Part shown: piece after piece, positions 1 through 13,035 of the stretch
Layout of the letters: each line of letters begins with the position of its first letter
How positions within the stretch are numbered: the first letter of the stretch is position 1
Assembly: GCA_033065855.1 (NCBI GenBank)
Contig: JAVXUO010002397.1
Span: forward strand, 146,325 to 210,324
DNA length: 64,000 nucleotides
Direction: 5' to 3'
DNA from: Escallonia rubra
Taxonomy: Eukaryota; Streptophyta; Magnoliopsida; Escalloniales; Escalloniaceae
Translations under genes and position numbers: made by a program
Notes under the pieces: generated by a model
What the model was told of the DNA's origin: nothing
Database searches by the model: none
Seen by the model: only the letters and a program-made list of their open reading frames with translations

Positions 1-660
1 GAACTGATAAGTATCTTTGTTAAAAAATTCACGAGCATTATCTGAGCGAACTTGGCAAATGGAAGTGTTAAATTGGGTTTTGGCCATAGTGAAAAAATAA
101 CGGATTAGACTATTGGCTTCAGTTTTATGGTTCATTAAATAAACCCATGTGCTACGGGAAGAATCATCGACAATGATGAGAAAATAATGTGCATCCATTA
201 AAGAGGTTGTGCGATAGGGGCCCCAAATGTCAATATGAATTAACTCAAAACAGAACTTTGTACTAATCGTACTAATTGAAAAAGGTAATCGAGTTTGTTT
301 GGCAACTGGGCATACAGTGCAAGTACATTTATTTGAAATGGAAATAGTACTATCTAATGCTGTGAGGTTAGGGGGGAGAGAAAAAAACGGGATGACCAAG
401 ACGCCAATGCCATAGATCGAAGTGTGAGCCAGGAAGCGTTGTAGATGCCATAGATAGAGATAAGTCCAAGAAGTAAAGACCACCGCGCCTTTTACTCGTT
501 GCCAAAATCATCTTCGTCTGTGGGTCCTGAAAAGTACAAGAGTCATGAAAAAAGACGACAATGTAGGGAGAATGAGCGGTTAACTTACTAATAGACAACA
601 AATTGAAGTTGAATGAAGGAACATGTAGAACATCAGGAAGAGTGAGGTTGGGAATTAAAT
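1..660 (-). mobile_element. Ty1/copia retrotransposon pol fragment (GAG-pre-integrase plus integrase core), degenerate
   Basis: Read on the minus strand. About 660-370 encodes the end of the protease-to-integrase linker, including LPDVLHVPSFNFNLLSISKL and a GAG-pre-integrase box with WHWRLGHP. About 360-1 encodes the start of the integrase core: the zinc-finger Cys pair in CTCTVCPVAKQ, then HIDIWGPY with the first catalytic Asp and VRSDNAREF with the second. This order (pre-integrase then integrase) is that of Ty1/copia polyproteins. The frame shifts by one base at the C run near 371-377, just after the GHP box, so the fragment cannot make a working protein. It runs off the left edge, so reverse transcriptase and RNase H, if present, lie outside the window. 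No LTR is recognisable. The family call is firm; lineage cannot be assigned. Confidence 0.85.
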
Positions 661-2143
661 GGACACTACCAATTCCAAACTAAGGCCAAAAATTAAGTTA
701 TACATATGGCAATGCTAGAACTAGGCCCAAGACCTAAGCTGTACAAAAGGAAATGTAATAGATCATGGAGGTCGTGATTCTGGGCTGTCAAGATCCTAGA
801 GGTAAGCCCAGATTTAAGCTGCACAATCCTTGACTGAATTTGTGTAATACGGTAAGAAGGAAATGAGGTCATCAGGAGAATGTTCAACAGCAGTATTTGC
901 ATCGCAGCTAATTCGTTACAGCGTTAGCCTCGCCGTAAGAAAAAGAAAGCACAAGTTATTGTCTACGCAAATATTTGAAAGCTGTAGTTCCAGAACAAGT
1001 TGGAGGCTTTGCAGAATGCTTGACCCAGTGAAACAGAAGAGGCTTTGTACCTAGTTTCAGTCAGAAGTGACCCTGGGCCGAGTTCGTGTTAACATTTTTG
1101 TTAAAATTTCAGCTTTATGAGTTCATTCATTTGCACCTCTACTGTAGCCTATAGCTTTAGTTATTTCATGTGTAGCTGTTCCATTCTCTTAATATAGGAG
1201 TGCATCTCCTGCAGAAATAGTCAACTAAAAGCAACCATTCGTTGCCTAAAAGGATCTAATTGCACAAGAATCTACGACTCCGGATGTGAATTTAGCTCCC
1301 CCAATTGCCCCATAATATGAAATTGACGATCATATAATAGAGCCATGGATGAGAGAAAAACTTCCAAGTTCCAACCTTCAACTGGTCGCCCAAAAAGGTC
1401 AATTATAAGAAAATTTCTCTAGACTTATGTGAACATAGCAACGCGAACATTTTCAGACTGATTACAAAGATCTCGTCACTCGGATGAGCTATAGATAGAA
1501 GAAAACCAATGTGCATGAGCACTGAGCAGCCTCGTATTTGCTAATATGCCTGGAGTCGCCTTCGAAAGGCAACCCAAGTAACTTTGTGTCCCTGTTCTTC
1601 TTATAGTTCCGTGCCACCAAAAAAATTTGGAGATGTATGCTAGGCATATATTAGCCCAAATAAGGAGCTCAAATTCTGTTGAAGTGGACCTTTTCTTGGT
1701 GATTTAGTCACTGCACTGCATGTGGTTTTGACAAAAAAAAAAACAGCAAGCCTTTAGTCCTACGGCCCTGCCCCATCTAAGGTTCAAGTGTGTCTAGCGT
1801 AAGCACAGCCCAAGTCTCATCAGCAAAGTCTTTGTAATCATCGCAAACGCACAAATGGTTTCGTTGGAAGTATCGCAGAAAATGTAACTAAAAGTTCAGT
1901 GTAATAGCTTGGGCAAGGCACAGATAAGGTCGTCCTCTAAAGTTCATTCACGCCCCTTTTAATCGTCACTGGTACTTTCGCACTGAACATCAGAATGGGT
2001 AGTCATATAACTAAATTTTCTGTTGTAAATCCGGTGTAACAGTCAATTTGTCCTCCCCCCTTGCTCGTGGGAGAGTAGGATCCGAACACAAGTTATCATA
2101 ACGTACAAGTCTAGTACTAAGAAGAAACTTTTTCACATACAAG
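661..2143. other. Intergenic, no gene recognised
   Basis: No credible exon chain on either strand; open frames are under 75 codons and resemble no family I know. The first few hundred bases may be decayed retrotransposon sequence continuing from the copia fragment, but no motif supports this. Confidence 0.5.
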
Positions 2144-2678
2144 TAGGACTGTATACGAACTGAGTTTGAATCGAACAGAGGTATGTTTAAACTTGTTTGT
2201 TTAGTTTTAGGTCATGTTCGTGTTCGTTTAATCTTCAAAATTTTGTTTGAACTTGTTCGCGGTTTCTATCACAAAACTCGTGTTTGGCTCGAGTTTGTTC
2301 GCTTATTTATACGAGCCGAATTCAAACTTGAAAACTCGTGTTCTCGTTCAAAACATTTATTTCCAAACCAGGACTACACCTTACTTGATCCAATTGTCTA
2401 ACTGATTTTAGGACTTTCAAGTTTAAACTAATTTATACTATAATTAAGTTATATGACTTTTGGGTTTGGAACATATTATAATTAAGTTGTTATGCAGACG
2501 AGCTGTTCACGAACATATTCATGAACACTTTAGAATGTTCATGATCGGCTCGTTTAATAAACGAGCTCTACTATTTTGTTCATGTTCGGTTCGTATATTA
2601 TACAAACGAACATGAACGAGTTCTTTGGGGAACGAACTACGAGCAGTTCATGAACAATTCGGTTCATTTGCAACCCTA
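2144..2678. mobile_element. Non-autonomous hAT-type element (MITE-like)
   Basis: The left end reads taggactgtatacgaactg and the reverse complement of the right end reads tagggttgcaaatgaaccg, matching at 14 of 19 positions. The flanks carry an 8-bp near-duplication, catacaag (2136-2143) and cctacaag (2679-2686). An 8-bp duplication with a TAGGG(C/T)TGCAA-like end is characteristic of hAT elements. The interior is made of degenerate repeats of gttcatgaac and gttcgtgttc type and has no transposase. Mismatches in the ends and the duplication suggest an old insertion. Confidence 0.7.
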
Positions 2679-2686
2679 CCTACAAG

Positions 2687-5600
2687 CAAAGCAATGTGGT
2701 ATTCAGTTTTGTCTAATAGATTCTCAACTTCAACCCCAACCTCAACCTCAAACATAAAAGAGGCATATACACATGAACATATCATAAACAAAAAGAAACA
2801 TAAATAGATAAAAATACGTAGTGTCTTTTGCTTTCCGATATGATAAAGGTGTTAAACATGAATGATTTGACAGTGTACGACCTATGATACATCTTCCTTG
2901 ATTCGATTCATTGCTGTTACTTATGATCCTTAGTGGTGTTTTGCCATAGCAGCCTTTTGTTTTCGTAGCTACTTTCCTTTTGGATGAGATTTTCGTCCAA
3001 ATTGTTGTGAATTATTTTTCATCGTTGTTCTAACTTCTGTTGTAAACTATATTGTATTTAACAAGTCGTCATGACTATACAAAAGAAGTACTACAGTATT
3101 TTACAGACATGAAAGCTAAGCATTGTCTATGTTTACAAGATTAGATCAAAATGCATCTAGTCCGTGATACCATGTCAAAGAGACTTCCGATCTATCCTTG
3201 CAAGCAAAAATGGTAAGTTCAACAATTTCATTCAACAGCTGTTTGCTTCTTACTATTATCCGACAGTAGTGAAAATATGTACTGGCCAAAGAGATATCAT
3301 ATATGATTGGTGTCACTACTGCACTAAACTTCTCAAGTCCTTTCATCTGTGCAAGCAAACGTTCAGAATTAATATAAATTCTAATATATTCCAAACGATA
3401 CTGTTTTGTCCACTGTAGTGTTTTAAACATTGCAGAGCTTGTGAAGTGAAAAGATCTTGAGTATAATAAGAAAATGCACATGAGCCCAAGTGATTTCCTA
3501 GAGGTTTTGATATATGAATGCCCAAGCCTGACTATTGTCTTTGCTGCCGGAAATAAGACCATGTATAAACAAAACATGTCAATTGACATGGACATAAGCA
3601 CGAGTTCGAATGGAGGTTGTACGATACTTTAGAGTAGAAAGTTGGGGTTGGCGGATTCCTTTGACTTCCCAGCCCCGTATGTCTTACTGAGATTACGAAT
3701 AAGGCTTTTCACGTAGTTTGTACACGAGCTTGTGCTTCAAGATGATGATCATCAGATCAAAGACGGTACCTATAAATGTAACTTAACTTTTAAGTAACTA
3801 TATTTGTCAAAGTGCAATAAAGAGAGTTGTGGCTGCTTTGGATCTTCGTTTGGTGGGATATCTCTGTATTGCCACATACATATCCTAGGCTTATCAGATT
3901 CGTTTGCTTTTACTACCACTAAACTATTCGTGCAAAGGGTAGAATCTAATCACAGGGTCACCTCAGTTAACCGAAAAGAACTTGACAGAAAGTTAGTCCG
4001 GATAAGGGAATCTCTGAAGAATTAGCTCTTTAAACAACTCGTCTCTTGTAGTTTTAATTAAAGTGAACTCTTGCAAAATTACTTCAAGATGGTAATCTTC
4101 TCAAGCCCTCAATGTACGCATAATTGAAGAAAAAATTAGGTGATTTGTCGATCATTTAAGACCGTTAAATGTATAGTTTAATTTTTTTTTTTTTCATCAT
4201 GTAGTCCCTCCTTCTATAGCAGCAGTTCCGTTTCATAAAACAATTTTATAATCAGAACCAGTAATCCAAAAGTAATGGTCCAAACCATGTAACATTATTG
4301 ATGAAACTTTTATGACACCGGTCGCCCTCCGTCTCCATTTCATTTGCTTTCTCATCTTCATTCAACTATCAAACGACACGTAAATATGACATTGAACCCA
4401 GTGGTGTCACTGCGCCAGCAAAAGTTCTTCAACTTGAACTGAATTATAAAGTTGTTAGCTTGTCAATTTAGTCCTTTAACGGAAGTCTCACAGCCAATTA
4501 TAACGACCCATAATTAGTTACAAGAAACAGAGCCTTATAACATTAAGTATGGGTGAAGCTTCCGCTTAATCCCAATAACCCTTTTTGCCTCTTCATTTTC
4601 TCTAGCTAGCTGAGCAATACTTTGCTCAAGTTTGATACAAAAGAGCATCAAACTGAATAAGGTCTTAAGCATGAAAACTTAACTGAATACCCTTAAATGT
4701 CTATTTCCATGTCATGTTATATTTTTTATACTTTTATTCGTTGCTAAAAAAATTATATTATATCTTTAATGTAAGTACTTTTCAACAACGAAAAGACGGT
4801 ATCAAACAACAGTCCCCAAATTCCTTGGTCTATTTCAAATGAGACTTAATTAAATACACGTTCGGCTTATAGAAGCATCTAGTGACCCATTCATTCAATT
4901 GATGCTTTTATAATCCCATTGGGTTGATCTTGAAACCTTTTGATTCTTGTATCAGTTGGGGGAGACACGGCGCAGTGATGGCGGCACAGAGATGCTGGTG
5001 AGACAACAAATTTGAGTGGTGGTGGCTGTTGTGCACGTGATGGCGAGCGACTGGTTGGTGGTGGTGGGTGCAGCTATACGACAGTAGACTCGTGGTGGTT
5101 GCAGTTGCCGTTGCCTTATGGTGGAGGCTATTTTTAATATTGTTGTTAATATGATGGTTTGGTATGGTCGTGATTTTTAATGTGACTGTGGTGATAATCA
5201 ATTAGGATTCAAGTGGACGAGAGAGTTAAAAGAATTAGGAGAAGGGTCATTAATAGGTTAATGGGTGAAAGTACCCATTTAAGGCATGGCTCGGTATATC
5301 CACAACTAAATGGGTTTAAGTACGTCAGCTATACAACCTATCTAATCCTTACCCAAACCCGATCCACCCATCCATTTTGCCACCCCTATTACGGATATTC
5401 CGTATGATCCGTACTGTATTTCCTCTTCGACTTGTCTCACATTTGTGGCAGCGATCTGTCTTAGTAACAAGAAAGTGATATAACCTCCATTAGGAAATGT
5501 AATCCGTATCTTCCATTTCAAGGCTTTTATGCTTCGACCTCATCCTAATGAAGGTCATAAAAGTAGTGATATTTTAGTTACTAAACTTTCATTATGTCTC

Positions 5601-6115
5601 GTTAAAGAAAGCCATACAATTGGCTTGTTGAATATCAAGAAAAATCGACGAGGGTAAGTATAATCCACCGAATTCTTTTTTAGGTACACTCAAATCTTTT
5701 AGGTGACGTGGCCCTTGATAACGTTGCGATTTACAGTTTCAGTCGCTTACGAAGCAAAAATTGACCTACTATTTGTCCATAGATTGTAACGCACCCCTTT
5801 TGTCTTAGCAAAGATTCAAAAAGCCTCTTGTTCGTAAAAAAAAGGAGTGCGAATTAGTGAGACTCTATCGGTAACTATTTACTCTCGAGTTCACTCATAT
5901 AACTCAACTTTCATCGTTTAAGATATTTTCCTTCTATTCATGTAGCTAGGGTTGATAGCGAGATATTATTTCGTCCGTACATTATTTGAAGCAAGTTTCA
6001 CTGATTGCAAATACATGAACGAGAACCAAATTAAAGGGCGAAATTCTTAAGAGTCTCTTTCCATACATGTCAATGGTGAGAACCGTGGTATTACAAGCCA
6101 AAGATTCACGACTTA
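2687..6115. other. Intergenic, AT-rich, no gene recognised
   Basis: Longest open frame is 151 codons on the minus strand at 3146-3601; it has no recognisable domain, and overlapping frames of similar quality exist on both strands, so I treat it as chance. A GGT/GTG-rich low-complexity patch lies at about 4970-5130. Nothing else identifiable. Confidence 0.5.
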
Positions 6116-6556
6116 GGCTCTGTTTGACAACATATATTTTTTTTTTCAGTTTTCAAAAAAAAGTGAGTGTTTGATAACTGAGTTTTTTTTTTTTTTGATG
6201 GTTTGCGGTGGTGGTGGTGGGGCATGGCGGTGGTCGCTGGAGGTGGCTGCCGGCCGGCGATGGTCGCCGACGGCCAGCGGTTGCTGCCGGCGGTAGCCGC
6301 CGGAGGTTGCCGCCGGCGGTGGTGGTCGAAGTTGGCCGCCAGCAACCGCCGGTGGTGGTGGCCGAAGGTGGCCGCAGGCCGGCGGTGGGAGTGTGGTGGT
6401 GGTGCTCTAAAAAAAAAAACTCATGTTTAGAGTTTTTTTTTTTCTTCAGTTTAAAAATTGGTTTTTTTAACTGAAGAAGAAAAAAAAAATGATTACCAAA
6501 CGCAACTTTTTTTTCCAATTTTCAAAACTGGAAAAACAGTTGTGTCGAACAAGACC
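6116..6556. mobile_element. Possible non-autonomous hAT-like element with a GC-rich core
   Basis: The left end ggctctgtttgacaac and the reverse complement of the right end ggtcttgttcgacacaac are imperfect inverted repeats of a type common at plant hAT termini. Subterminal A/T tracts (poly-T at 6183-6196, poly-A at 6409-6419 and 6480-6489) surround a GC-rich core at 6200-6405 built from GGT, GCC and CGG triplets. No clean 8-bp target duplication was found. Frames through the core code for low-complexity Trp/Gly/Arg-rich strings and are not genes. Confidence 0.5.
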
Positions 6557-6780
6557 ACTTCTGACTTCAACCCAAAAGTAATGAGAATGAGAGAAACAGA
6601 GAAAATTGAGGGTAAATATTGCCAAAGACCAAGACTTCCAAGCCATTTGACAAAGAAATTAGTAACCTGCTGATCCCTAGCTCTAAAGTCAGGAGAGGAA
6701 AGACCCAAGAAGCTTCCCTTTCCTGCTAAACCAGTTGGCCATAACAGCGACGGACCACTAAGAGGAACTTCTGAGTGATC

Positions 6781-6863
6781 TATAATCATTGTACGTTGAT
6801 TAAAAAATATATATAATCAGTGTACGTTGATTAAAATATATATATATAATCATTGTACGTTGA
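6781..6863. repeat. Tandem repeat, about 33-bp unit, 2.5 copies
   Basis: Three occurrences of ataatca(t/g)tgtacgttga, spaced by TA-rich runs. Confidence 0.85.
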
Positions 6864-7781
6864 ATGCAGATTTTTGTTTGCCTCCCGAGAAAAAGAAAGG
6901 ACGAAGTGTTGCTGCTGTTTAGAAACATATATATATGTTCACGTCTGGCCAAGGCTTGCCTGACTAAACCGCAGTCGTCTCTTCGAGGAGCGGAACGAGT
7001 TTAATGTCACGTCTAATTTTAATTCGCTTTTACCTCACAAATTTGAGACAAGCGTACATAGAGCTTTATGTGAAAGTCGAGTGTATTCTCGCAGCTCCGC
7101 TTTACACCCAATCACCTAGAAGTGAATCTCGAAAATTTAATGCACCGATTAAAACTTGCACCGAGTAATTTGGAACGACTTGACCAATTAGCAAATCACG
7201 ATGTAGGGTAAGCCGTACGAGGGTCACAAAAGCCCCATTTTTTCATAAAGTAAGGGACGACAACAATGTTTCTTTTATTAGAAGAGATTGAAGTCTTGGT
7301 CAAGGTGTCAACATCTTAGCTTAGTTGTTAAAGCTAATTAGACCAAGCTGCTAGACAAATTCCTGGACCTCACTTTTAGTACTGGCCAACACACACACAC
7401 ACACACACAGAGAGTCTATCAATCTACAAGTGCATGGTTCTTCCATTAACATGTAAAAATTGGGATCTCTACCTGGAAAATGTTCAATCAATGTAAGAAC
7501 CAAACCATGTGATCGGCTAGTCGCTGTTGAGCTCTATGTTCCCTACCACCATGGAAGTGTGCACATGCTTATTGATTTCTTTGCTAGGTACGTGACTCTC
7601 ATTACATTTGTGGCCCTCTTTGCTCATTCATCTTCAACTTGTTCCAACCAATTTATAGCTATTAAAACTTGGAACAAATAAACAGAGGAGAAAGCTTTGC
7701 ATGGATTATGGGACATTGAAGTATATTTGAGAAATGAGTTACTTTTCGGGTGATGATAATAATAATAATAATGTAATAAAT

Positions 7782-7839
7782 TTGGACCACCTAGCTCCGG
7801 CATAGCTTGCTTGGACCACCTAGCTCCGGCATAGCTTGC
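7782..7839. repeat. Perfect 29-bp tandem duplication followed by poly-C
   Basis: The unit starting ttggaccacctagctccgg occurs twice without a mismatch (7782-7810, 7811-7839). A run of 15 C follows at 7847-7861. Confidence 0.95.
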
Positions 7840-9670
7840 TTGTCTTCCCCCCCCCCCCCCCTTCAGACTTATTTTCGTCGCAAGAATATACAACCAATAG
7901 AAGGTTTAGTAGATTGATTCTGAGATGGTCAAACTTGATTCGATCTAGGTTGTTAGGTGTTCGATAAACATGCAAAGCTAATTAAATAATCTCTCAGAGG
8001 CTAAAAAACTCATTAAATCATAATCCAAGAATATAGTAACTATAGATTAATCTTTTTCATAAACATGTTTAATTTGACCAAGTGAAGTACCATAATATGG
8101 CTATTAGTTATAAAGATTTTTAGCATCTTTTATTCGAATGCTGATTTTTGATCATTTTACTACATTGAAACTGCTTTTAGTACTTTTTATCCAAGCACCC
8201 TCTATAACTTAAAAATACATGCTAAAAATAACTTTAAACTTATTAAAAGAATTAGTTAAGATTTAATTTAAAATTTGCTTTCGAGCATTAATCTCACACA
8301 GACTCTAAGAGGACATTTGTCAATCTAAATTTCAATTCCATGAAAACTAGAACCTAATAATCATTGAAGGCAGTCTATTTTTCCTGATTATAGTGTTGTC
8401 TGTCTAATTATTTGAGGAACATTTCCATATGATGCAATTGAGAGAGGCAATGGCAGAGGTGTACGTAACAACCACTGGGCTGACCCTCGGCTGCTCATAA
8501 TTCATGGCCCACCGGCGAACTGTCGGTGGTCTGGTCTCCCAGCGGCCAATTATTTTTCCGTTGCTTTGTCAGTTTCGAACGATTCACGCTGTGTTCGACA
8601 GTTCTCAAAGTATTTACGAGACAACAAAAACCGTAACTTAATGTGTTTAACTTTGAAATACTCTTGCATTTATCTCCAACATATTTTTTTCTTGTGTTGG
8701 ATCACAATCAATGATAAAGAGAAGAAGGGATCGTAAACTGGCCATAAATGCGAGCCAAGCTATCATTGGAATTCCGGTGTACTTCGGAAAAGTCTTATGT
8801 CCGGATACTTAGATAATAATTCTGGGACTATGCTTTAAGGTATCGTACTTTTTGCAACTTATGTTGAACAATGCCATTTTGCGAAAGTGCCGTAGCCTCA
8901 TATTCTTATTGGCACCAAATTAGTTTGGTGCGATTAGGACCAAAAAGCTTAAAAATGTCGCTAAAGATACTTAGATTACGTAATCTTATCCTTTAATGTC
9001 ATTTATCTCGATCGTTGTTAAAGTAACAGCCGTACAAATGCTGGTAATGACATTGTTGACGAGAGGTGCCCTCTAGTATATTCACTTTAGTGACACTCTT
9101 AATTTTGTGCGGCATTTCTAAGGCCATATGACACATTCAAAATGATGTTTATTGTCAATAGCACCAACACAAAACTAGTTGGTCGCCAATATTTTTTTTT
9201 TGGTGTCAATGACACCAATCTGTTTGTCGCCAAGATTTTCCGTTGTAACAATCAAATGGCCTTTTATCCTTTTCAATTTTCCTAAGTAGACTCGAAGTAG
9301 ATGCACAATCGTGAGGACAACTAAAGTAGTGTTTGTAGCTAAAGATTTCGTAGCGCCCAATTTCTTATTAAATGCAAAAGAGGAAAAATGCTTTCTAGCA
9401 GTACATATTAACTTTTTCGTCGCTAAGTACTTGTTTCTCTCTTCGTCCTACAATGGAGGCGTCCAGAATTCATAGCGTGTGACTATTGCACTTGCATCTC
9501 CTAAACACTTATCAAGAAGTCATTGTGGGTGGCATCTTGCTTTTTTAAATACGCAACAACATTCACTAACGACCGGTAACTAACCTCGAAAACATCCGGG
9601 TATAGTTCATCTTATACCTTCTCGACCACTAAACTGACTTTACTACGGATTCTCTCTAGCTCTTCAGTAC

Positions 9671-9786
9671 CACTTCTTTGAAGTAAGCCTTAATGATGAA
9701 GAATATGGTTCTGTTAGGGCAGAGAGCTCTTTAATACTTTGTTTTCTCACTTCTTTGAAGTAAGCCTTAATGATGAAGAATATGGT
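9671..9786. repeat. 39-bp direct repeat, 77-bp period
   Basis: The sequence beginning cacttctttgaagtaagcct is found at 9671-9709 and again at 9748-9786, identical over 39 bases. The spacer is unrelated. Confidence 0.95.
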
Positions 9787-12700
9787 CCATACCGTAGCTG
9801 AAATCCATGAGGAAGGGGGTGTCCCAATGGTCAAATTACCTCTCATGAACAGCTGTTTATGATATCAGCTGAGTCTTGGCTTTGAGTCCATTAAAATAGA
9901 ATATGGGGTATGCCTTCTCTTTAACAAATAAAGATGGTATTCTTCTGGGACGGGGGCAAATTAAAGATAAATAAAAAGGCATGTCAGAACCCAGAAACAT
10001 AGGTCTTTCTTAGTATAAAATATGGACCAACAGTTCTGCATTAGAGTGAGCAGTTGATGTCTTCACATTTTTTATATCACAAAAATACATCATAAGGTGT
10101 AATCTAAACAAACATATGGTGGCGTAAAAATAGACAATTTTTTTTCCAGTAATATCACTAGTCAAGTACTATTCAGTCTTCGTTCAAGTAAAAAAGAGAT
10201 GCCAGCTAGAATTTGTTCGCATAAAGCCGTAAAAAGGGTTATAAGCACAAAAAACTGATGTTGTAAGCTTAATTAAGCATTTTCGTACACATGTTAGCTT
10301 AGACGGTATCAACATTTTTACTTGTCAAGACCCTGAACTTTCTTTTTTGAAAGTTCAAGACCTTGAGTTTAACTCCGAAAACTTGCATTTTACTTTGTTT
10401 AAGCCACTAAAATTCTTTGGCATGGTGCAATCAACAAATAGGAATACAACGACAAAAATACGTGAATAGTGTTGGTGGAAGCAGTAGCGATAACCGATAA
10501 GGGAGGGCCTTGGCATGGGCTCGAGCACACGGCTATTCCGAGATAGAAGTCCGAACATATTGTCTATCAGTGGCGAGGAAGTTGGACTCAGTCGATTTGT
10601 GGCGAGGCTATTTGCACTCTGTATCACTAGACATTAAGAATCATAAAAGTAAATTATTAAACAGGTATCCAGGCATCGGGCGGGCAAAACCCAGGAAGAA
10701 AAGGTGTGGTAATTCGATGTAAAAAAGAATGCAGTATGGATTTCTTCCTCTTGGGGGAATCTCATTGCTATTACTCAAACACATCCAACCAGCGCTTAAG
10801 CAACAAAGGTCCCCCCCCCCAAAGGGGGAGGACATTCCCATTTGAGTTAAGGAATGCCATTCCACAGTCCACACACACAGACAGAGAGAACCCACCAGCG
10901 CTTTCTAAATCAGCTGCGGATCACCGCCATCTTGGTCGGCACAATGTACTGTATTAAGACAAGTGTCAGAATAATTTGCCAATTTGGCAGCTACCAAAAT
11001 CCCCATAGGCTGGCCATGACAACACTGGTCCCTTTAGAATCCGAGGTCACCTTCTTCGAAAAAGAAATTGGTTCTTTTTACCAGATTTTAGACTCGAGGA
11101 TCGATGCTTTTCTCAATTAAGTGAAATCTTCACTTTTCCATTGCTTTTGCCCCCCTTAAAAGTTCACTTTCATGTGCCACTTTTAGATGAAGAAATGCTA
11201 ATCCAATTAAGAAATGCCAATGTAAACAAGAACCGGAACTTTACGAGCTTACCACCCCCATGAAGCATAGAGCTTCAAGAAGAAAGAAGCCACTTTGCAT
11301 GACAAAAGATACCTATGGCAAAAGGATATTGAAATGATTGGAAGATGGGTCCCAAAAAAAATGGGAATTTAAGCTTTCTATGTTTGTTATCAAAAAGTTA
11401 TTCAACGTGACTCAATTTTCTTCGGCCTGACTTTGGGTGCAAAAAATTGGAGAAGCCCTCCCGCGTTGGTCTTCTTATATTCATAATGTAAGACTCAAAT
11501 TGAGTACACGTAAGGAGTGAGATTGGTTCTTATACCTGACAGACTTCTCCTTTTTTTTAGCATACTTTTGAATTGAAAATCAGACTTTAACACGATAGCA
11601 AAGGTTGGCCCTACTCGTGCCTTATGGCCTTCAGGTAGCAACCGGTCGGCTTTACATGGCTCGAGACTTGTGATCAATCACCTATTATTTCACGTTATGC
11701 ACGAGGACGTGTTCTTAATGTCATACATTGACTATACACGAGGATTGAGACTGATTCTTTTCTTCTCTTGAGTATACTTTTAGGTTGGACATCAAGCTTT
11801 AATACTTATTACAATTCTAAAAGTCTATCATTTTGAAAACGATGTATCTATCTATGACATAAAATGAATAATCCTATGATCCAATTGGGGTCCTAAAACG
11901 TTCTTTTTCATAGATAAAGAAAGTTGAACCAATTTGTTGCTCATATGATCCTTTTCTCGATTCTAACACGTTATTTAAGGCTACCTATGCCCACTTCAAC
12001 TACTGACGACTAAAGTTGCGAACTCTGGGACTTGATTTGAAGAGCTGCACTCTTCGTTTAGGAAGTTAACTCCAAGATAGTGAAACTTGTTGAAGGCAAC
12101 GAAAAGAGGAAAAAGGTACTGTGATATTAGCACTTTGATTGTCCAACAGGAAGAGAAGGGCCGAGAATTGCCCAAAGATTGACTGACATCAGGATTCAAA
12201 TCCATCATTTCCTCCCAAAGTTGGACTGGATTCGGTGGGTACGAACTGTTTGGCGAAGTGGGAATACTTAAAGGACAAAGTTAGGACTCTTTCCGAAAAA
12301 GATTTCCATTGCAACTATTTTCAGCTTCAAGAATTTCGTTTAGCATAATAATTTCCCCGATAGTTAATTGGCATCCTAAAAAATCAGGAACCGACTTGAA
12401 GAAAGAACGTTTATTTTCATACCCTCGTATATGTGTTGGCATTTGATTGTGTCGCTCAAAAGTAAATAATTCATAGTTAATAAGTTTTTCTAGCGATAAA
12501 ATGATTAGACATACGTCAAAGCATGAAAATAGACTATCTTAGCGAGTCAATAGAGACATGTTTCGTCCAAAGCAGAAAATAGTGCAAAAGGATTTTGCGA
12601 GTTGTGACAAAAGATGATGCAGACAGTAAAGGGCTCAGCAAAAACACCGAGAAAATATCAAAATCACGTATACACCATTGACCTCCTCGTATCAGAGTCT

Positions 12701-12970
12701 ATTATCGCATCACGGATCAAATAAGGATAACGATAGGCATTATCGTGATGGTATGTAGACAACGTCCATACATCGGACTCGTAAAGTATACGAGATCGTA
12801 CGATTGTAACACACTTCCATTTGCCCGAACAAGATAAAAAGAACATAAATCCCTCCTCAATCCATCAACCTTGAAGTCTAGTGGGCAGAGAGAGGCCTAC
12901 GTTGCTCACAGTAGAGGACAGCTAATCGTCTCGACACAGACTTCGCACCCACCTCTCTCTCTCGGCCACG

Positions 12971-12978
12971 TATAAAAT
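12971..12978 (+). promoter_or_regulatory. Candidate TATA box of the pectin methylesterase gene
   Basis: The sequence tataaaat lies 58 bp before the start codon, followed by a CT-rich leader and an A-rich stretch directly before ATG. Spacing is right for a short 5' leader. Position and motif are seen; function is inferred. Confidence 0.5.
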
Positions 12979-13035
12979 CAAACTCCCCCTCACTCCCCTT
13001 CCTCACTATCTTTCTACAACAAAAAGAAAAAAAAA

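Larger units (their letters stand above)
6864..12960. other. Intergenic, repeats but no gene recognised
   Basis: Contains an (AC)10 run at 7389-7408, an (ATA)n run near 7755-7772, a 29-bp tandem pair (7782-7839), a C15 run (7847-7861) and a 39-bp direct repeat (9671-9786). Stretches near 8890-9350 have short inverted motifs such as caccaaattagtttggtg and resemble decayed DNA-transposon ends, but no terminus could be fixed. No reading frame above 90 codons and no recognisable protein. Confidence 0.5.

Noticed and set aside
3146-3601. 151-codon minus-strand frame
   Set aside because: No recognisable motif, overlapped by other frames on both strands, no splice or promoter support.
4908-5201. 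His/Thr-rich minus-strand frame
   Set aside because: Translation of a GTG/GGT low-complexity patch.
8890-9350. Possible CACTA element with subterminal motifs
   Set aside because: Short inverted motifs are visible, but no CACTA terminus or 3-bp duplication was found. A similar patch in PME intron 2 (15740-15840) failed for the same reason.
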